Assembly: GCF_001427585.1 (NCBI RefSeq)
Contig: NZ_LMGY01000012.1
Span: 431,691 to 495,690, forward strand
Direction of reading: 5' to 3'
From: Pseudoxanthomonas sp. Root630
Lineage (GTDB): Bacteria; Pseudomonadota; Gammaproteobacteria; Xanthomonadales; Xanthomonadaceae
DNA length: 64,000 bases
Position 1 is the first letter of the stretch, and every line of letters begins with the position of its first letter. The notes under the pieces are model-generated. The model was not told the origin of the DNA, did no database searches, and saw only the letters and a program-made list of their open reading frames with translations. Below are positions 60,062 to 64,000 of the stretch, piece after piece. The position numbers and the translations under genes were made by a program.

Positions 60062-62160
60062 TGGCCAAGGACAAAGCCCAGGATCATGCGCGTCGCTTGC
60101 TCTCGCTTTGGGAGCCGCCGGCAGATGCCGGGAAGCCGGTCGGTGTGTTGGCTACCACGTTCACCCTCGATACCGGGGTATTCGAAGAGGAATGCCTGGC
60201 CCGATTCGTGGGCGTCCAAAGTGACCCCTATCGCGATGGTGCGATCTACCGCATCGAGCGCGAGGAGAAACTCTCCTCGCTGATCTGTGCGGCGGTCGTG
60301 ACCGACATTCATCACTGCAGTGGCCAGCGCAGCTTGCGTTGGGACCTGATTCCGTCCAGGCCCGCCTCTGGGGTTATGCACGCCAAGATCAGCTTGCTGG
60401 CCTGGGAAAAGCACCTGCGCGTCCTGATTGGGTCCGCAAACCTGACCGGTGCCGGCTACCGACGCAATCAGGAATGCGCCGCGTTGCTGGACTTTGAGGG
60501 GCTCTCGGCAGAGGAGGAGTTGCTCGCCCCGATCCTGGCGTTCCTGCGCGAAATTCTGGATACCACCTCAGGCGTTGGGCTGGACCGAGCTCTGAAATTG
60601 TTGGACTGGGTTTCGGAGAAGGCCACGCGACTCCCGAGCCCAAAGCGCGGGCTACGGCGCCGTTTTATTCCCATTGGGCCCGGGAAGCCGAATGCGTTCG
60701 ATCAGATGGACGTGTACCTGCCCCCGACACGTCCCACAGAGGCGCACGTCGTCTCACCCTTCTTTGACCAAACTGCGCGCGATTTCGGCCCAGTAGGTCG
60801 CTTATGGGAGATGCTGCGACAACGCGGAGGAGCACGGCTGCATCTGCACGTTGGCGGAACCTTTGCCAGCGAGATCGGAAAGTGGCGATTGCAGGTGCCG
60901 GGCCATCTGTTGGAATCTGCTGTCCCTGAAAGTCCTACTCGATCGTGGCACGTGCACCCCATCGCGGTGACCCAAGTGCAAACCGAGGCAGGGGCAGAGA
61001 ACCGGCCCCTTCACGCCAAGAGCCTGACCCTGTCGCACCCGGCGTGGGTCGCCTGGATGGTTGGCTCGAGCAATTTCACATCTGCAGGCCTAGGCATCAA
61101 AAACAAAAAGGGTCCGCACGTCGTCAACTATGAGGCCAACGTCCTTTACTACTTCATCGGTGATGCGGCCAATCCGCTCCATGGAAAGATTGCATCCGGG
61201 GGACACCGCGGAACTGACCATATCAACTGGAAGACCGACGCCGAACTGAGTCCGGAAACCGGAGAAGAGGATGGTGAGGGCGAGCTTCCGCCTCCATTAC
61301 CCGCGTTCTTTAAAGGGGCGACTTTGATGGGCGGCGACGAGCAGGGTTACGTCGTGGAACTGCACGTAACACCGTCGCCCAAGGCCCTTCCGACAGTCTG
61401 GCAGGTGCGATCCGGCACGACATGCGTATTCGATAGCGTCGAATGGACACGCACCGAGCAGCCGTCGTCCTGGCAGATAACCCTTGAACGTCACGGGCCA
61501 CCGCCGTCTTCGTTGGTTGTGGACTGGCAGTCGTGCGATAAGACACATACAGCTGACTGGCCAGTCAATGTGGACGTATCGGCGGTGCTGCCGGCCCCTG
61601 CCGAGCTCCGTGACCTGAGCCTTGCCGCGCTGCTGGATCTCCTGAGCTCCGCGCGGCCGCTGTACGAGATTATTCGCGGATGGCAACGGCGCCAGGTCAA
61701 TGACGATGACCCTGACGGTTTTAGTGCTGCGGATATCGTCGATCCCCATCAGAAGGTGGATACCAGTGGCTTTTTGGTAAAGCGTGTCCAGCGCGCGTGT
61801 GCCGCCATCAGTTACCTGCGTAAGCGTCTGGAGGATCCATTGCTCTCCGAAGCAGCGCTCGCTTGGCGCTTGGAGGGGCCCGTCGGCGCACGGGCGGTGA
61901 TGGCCGCTATTCGGCGAGAGTGCCGCGAGGACCTGCCCGATGAGTGGACCTTTCTTCTGTCGGAGATGCTGCGCGAACTGCGGTCGGTCGTGTTGACGGT
62001 TCCTGGGGGGGCTAGGGCCCCTGCGGCGCTTCAAGCCCGCCTAAGGGATTTCGTTGACGAGCTGAGCGAGGAGCTTGTAACCGTCGCCAGTGGCGCTTCG
62101 CCGCAGGTGCAGCAGTTGGCACGATCGATCATCGAGGAACCCGTGCATGCAACTGCCTGA
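60061..62160 (+). CDS. Phospholipase-D-fold nuclease-like protein
   Basis: A 699-residue protein with two PLD half-motifs: MHAKISLLAWEKHLRVLIGS-AN (near residues 106-127) and LHAKSLTLSHPAWVAWMVGS-SN (near 318-339), each H-x-K followed by GSxN. The usual Asp of HxK(x)4D is not clear in either, as in some restriction-type PLD nucleases. A third region (480-700) is helical and unassigned. PLD proteins next to helicases cut DNA or RNA in several defence systems. ATG 60061 overlaps the preceding stop by 1 bp and its end overlaps the helicase start by 14 bp, so all three are made together. Confidence 0.85.
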   Translation: MAKDKAQDHARRLLSLWEPPADAGKPVGVLATTFTLDTGVFEEECLARFVGVQSDPYRDGAIYRIEREEKLSSLICAAVVTDIHHCSGQRSLRWDLIPSRPASGVMHAKISLLAWEKHLRVLIGSANLTGAGYRRNQECAALLDFEGLSAEEELLAPILAFLREILDTTSGVGLDRALKLLDWVSEKATRLPSPKRGLRRRFIPIGPGKPNAFDQMDVYLPPTRPTEAHVVSPFFDQTARDFGPVGRLWEMLRQRGGARLHLHVGGTFASEIGKWRLQVPGHLLESAVPESPTRSWHVHPIAVTQVQTEAGAENRPLHAKSLTLSHPAWVAWMVGSSNFTSAGLGIKNKKGPHVVNYEANVLYYFIGDAANPLHGKIASGGHRGTDHINWKTDAELSPETGEEDGEGELPPPLPAFFKGATLMGGDEQGYVVELHVTPSPKALPTVWQVRSGTTCVFDSVEWTRTEQPSSWQITLERHGPPPSSLVVDWQSCDKTHTADWPVNVDVSAVLPAPAELRDLSLAALLDLLSSARPLYEIIRGWQRRQVNDDDPDGFSAADIVDPHQKVDTSGFLVKRVQRACAAISYLRKRLEDPLLSEAALAWRLEGPVGARAVMAAIRRECREDLPDEWTFLLSEMLRELRSVVLTVPGGARAPAALQARLRDFVDELSEELVTVASGASPQVQQLARSIIEEPVHATA

Positions 62161-64000
62161 GACACTGAGACTCCACGTCGAGACCAAGGGGATATCACCG
62201 GAGGACGCCGCGCGGCAAACCCGATCGGCAAATGCAATCTTGGATCGGCTTTCGGCGCAACCGGGCGTGGTCCTGGGAGACGAGGTCGGCATGGGCAAGA
62301 CATTTGTCGCCCTGGCGGTGGCGTCGACCTACATCCTGGAGAATCCGAGTCGCCCTGTCATCGTCATGGCGCCCAAGGGTGTCGTCGACAAATGGGTGCG
62401 CGATGCGAGGACCTTCATGGAGTCCTGCCTGCTAGCGGAGGAGGATCGCAAGCGGTTTCGCGTCGCCAAGGCCGAAACCGCGCTTGAGTTTCTCAAGTTG
62501 CTGGACGATCCGATCAAGGTCAGGGCTACCTTGATCATTCTGGCCCATGGCGCTCTGAACCGGGGCCTGGCGGATAGCTGGAACAAGCTTGCGGTGTTGC
62601 AGGCGGCGATCAGGGGGCGCCGCGGGGCCGACGACGTTCGCAGAAGACTGGCGAAGTTCGGTCCGGCTATCCTGCAAACCAGAAGCAAAACCAGCGCCGA
62701 CCTCATGCGGACACTGTTGGAGAGCTCAACGAGCGAATGGAAGGCTGTCCTTGTTGCCAATGGCTTGTTGACGGACGCGGACGACGATCCGGTGCCGACG
62801 CTGGTCGCCAAGACGCTACCTGCCCTTGACCTGGATGTCGTCTATCAGCGCGTGCTGGAGGTCCTTCCAACCCGTAAATCGGGGCAAAAGGACAGCATGC
62901 ACAGACGCCTCCAGCATGCACGTGAGGCGTTGAACAATGCCAGCACCGGCGTGTTGCCCGCCATCTGGCGGCAGGTGCTGGCCAGAATGCGGCTCCGGCT
63001 GCCGTTGCTGGTACTGGATGAGGCGCATCACGTGCGCAATGGAGCGGTGCGGCTCGCGCAGCTGCTCAAGCAGCAAGAAGAAGGCATGGAAGAGGCCGCA
63101 GGGCCATTGGCCCACCGGTTTGACCGCATGCTCTTCTTGACCGCGACGCCATTCCAACTCGGACACCACGAGCTGTGCAATGTGCTCTCGCGGTTCGAGT
63201 CCATCGCGTGGGGAGGGCGGGATGCGCCGACCATGACCCGGCCCGAGTTCGTCCGGTCGATCGAAGCGCTCAAACAGAAGCTCGATGCCATGCAGTTGGC
63301 ATCGGACCGCTTGGAACGGGCCTGGAAGCGACTGAACCCGATGGATCTTGAAGAAGTCGCTGCCCATGGTGAGCGGTGGTGGGATGTCGCCGCCTGCGTT
63401 CGGGGAATCGAGAACGAGCGTCTGAGCCGGGTCAGGAGCACTTACTCAGAAGCGCGGGACGCCATTCGTAGTGCAGAGGCGGACCTTCGGCCATGGGTCA
63501 TTCGCAGCGCCAGGACCGTGCAGCTCCCAGGTCACCCGGGCATCGCCCGGCGTGAACGCCTTGAGGGTGCCGGTGTACTGGCCGAGCTAGAGGGCCGAGC
63601 CGCCCCCGGTGGTCTGCGCGTAACGCCGGACAATGCACTCCCGTTCTTGTTGGCGGCCCGGTTGGCCTCCGTGTCTGGGTCTCGTCGCGTGCTGGGCGAA
63701 GGTTTGGCGTCCAGTTACCAAGCATTCTTGAATGCGGAGCTGGAAAAGGACGCCAGGTCCGCAGATCGGCCTGTAGAGGATCAGCGCACCCTTGAGGCTC
63801 GCTTCCACGAGGATCGTTTGCTGGCGGCGGTTGGCGGCTTGGAGCCCGCCACCCGGCGCATGCATCCCAAGATCCGTGCGACCGTTCAGTTGGCCATGGA
63901 TCTGTGGCAGCGGGGCGAGAAAGTGTTGATCTTTTGCCACTACCGAAGGACCGGGCAAGCGCTTCAGGCGTACCTGTCCGACGCCATGCTCGACGCCATC
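62147..64000 (+). CDS. SNF2-like superfamily 2 helicase/ATPase (3' truncated by window)
   Basis: The frame is open from ATG 62147 for 618 codons to the window end. Motifs of a SNF2-type SF2 ATPase are present: VVLGDEVGMGKTFVALAVAS (motif I, near residues 44-60), VIVMAPKGVVDKWVRDA (Ia), LLVLDEAHHVRNG (motif II, near 290) and RMLFLTATPFQLG (motif III). The second RecA domain is only beginning (ATVQLAMDLWQRGEKVLIFC). A ~190-residue helical insertion separates motif Ia and II. It overlaps the PLD gene. SNF2-like helicases are found in DISARM (DrmD) and other anti-phage systems, but the partner genes here differ. Confidence 0.9.
   Translation, partial: MQLPETLRLHVETKGISPEDAARQTRSANAILDRLSAQPGVVLGDEVGMGKTFVALAVASTYILENPSRPVIVMAPKGVVDKWVRDARTFMESCLLAEEDRKRFRVAKAETALEFLKLLDDPIKVRATLIILAHGALNRGLADSWNKLAVLQAAIRGRRGADDVRRRLAKFGPAILQTRSKTSADLMRTLLESSTSEWKAVLVANGLLTDADDDPVPTLVAKTLPALDLDVVYQRVLEVLPTRKSGQKDSMHRRLQHAREALNNASTGVLPAIWRQVLARMRLRLPLLVLDEAHHVRNGAVRLAQLLKQQEEGMEEAAGPLAHRFDRMLFLTATPFQLGHHELCNVLSRFESIAWGGRDAPTMTRPEFVRSIEALKQKLDAMQLASDRLERAWKRLNPMDLEEVAAHGERWWDVAACVRGIENERLSRVRSTYSEARDAIRSAEADLRPWVIRSARTVQLPGHPGIARRERLEGAGVLAELEGRAAPGGLRVTPDNALPFLLAARLASVSGSRRVLGEGLASSYQAFLNAELEKDARSADRPVEDQRTLEARFHEDRLLAAVGGLEPATRRMHPKIRATVQLAMDLWQRGEKVLIFCHYRRTGQALQAYLSDAMLDAI

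Larger units (their letters stand above)
44832..64000. mobile_element. Genomic island integrated into trpG (right end outside window)
   Basis: From the trpG junction onward codon use and base composition change, ordinary metabolic genes stop and integrase, nuclease, ATPase, helicase and unknown genes follow without interruption to the window end. No transfer, replication or phage structural gene was seen, so it resembles an integrative defence island rather than a conjugative element or prophage, at least for the ~19 kb visible. Confidence 0.88.

Noticed and set aside
58754-64000. Assignment of the module to DISARM
   Set aside because: A PLD protein and a SNF2-like helicase are present, but sizes and order differ and no DrmA, DrmB (DUF1998) or methyltransferase gene is visible; left unnamed pending the sequence beyond the window.
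44832-64000. Prophage or integrative conjugative element
   Set aside because: Only the integrase supports this; no capsid, tail, lysis, relaxase or type IV secretion genes are seen in the visible part.

Overview
The window looks like chromosome of a high-GC gammaproteobacterium of the Xanthomonadaceae/Lysobacteraceae (Xanthomonas, Stenotrophomonas, Pseudoxanthomonas or close kin). The grounds are the gene content (tandem entericidins, bacterial tryptophan 2,3-dioxygenase, hppD-hmgA, a ~300-residue PurC, a six-gene Mrp cluster with fused A/B subunits) and many REP-like palindromes of the 'GTAGGAGCG...' and 'CCCCTCTCCC...GGGAGAGGGG' types typical of these genomes. Genus is inference. No rRNA, tRNA or CRISPR array was seen.

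Positions 1-44828 are ordinary core chromosome. In order: the end of a large outer-membrane beta-barrel protein and an OmpA-domain protein; an orphan hybrid-free histidine kinase; arginase; two entericidin-like lipoproteins and a CsbD stress protein; trpS with a small membrane protein; a metallo-beta-lactamase-fold hydrolase; an M28 peptidase; a BLUF photoreceptor; two VOC-fold proteins and a lipoprotein; a minus-strand operon for the E1alpha, E1beta and E2 subunits of a 2-oxoacid (probably branched-chain) dehydrogenase with an SH3 protein gene between E1beta and E2; an ExeM/NucH-type extracellular nuclease; kynA; a POT peptide transporter; MarR / hppD / hmgA for tyrosine breakdown, with a small DUF559 endonuclease cassette bounded by 38-bp inverted repeats wedged between hppD and hmgA; a Ca2+/Na+ antiporter; the mrpACDEFG antiporter operon; an epimerase, a DUF962 protein, purC, a J-domain protein, rpe, a YegS-type lipid kinase, then trpE and a threonine aldolase.

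At 44832-44854 the first seven codons of trpG (MLLMIDN) are present and the reading frame is then cut: a genomic island begins inside trpG and runs off the end of the window. It opens with a P4-type tyrosine integrase (45011-46249), then an HD-domain gene broken by one in-frame TAA, a free-standing protein that resembles only the C-terminal domain of FtsZ, and a large protein with a PcfJ-like domain.

The middle of the island (50070-58669) looks like one regulon. The same 17-bp palindrome, GCGACACGTTATGTCGC, sits in two divergent promoter regions (50863-50879 and 53983-53999). From these the transcripts would cover an unknown 258-aa protein, an unknown 254-aa protein plus a catalytically complete histone-deacetylase-fold enzyme, an unknown 196-aa protein plus a HEPN-like protein, and an AAA-AAA ATPase plus a Cas4-like/DEDD double nuclease plus a WYL-domain regulator, the obvious candidate repressor. 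Immediately after come three tightly coupled genes: an unknown protein, a two-motif phospholipase-D-fold protein and a SNF2-like helicase (cut by the window end). I infer one or two anti-phage defence systems; I could not match the full gene set to a named system.
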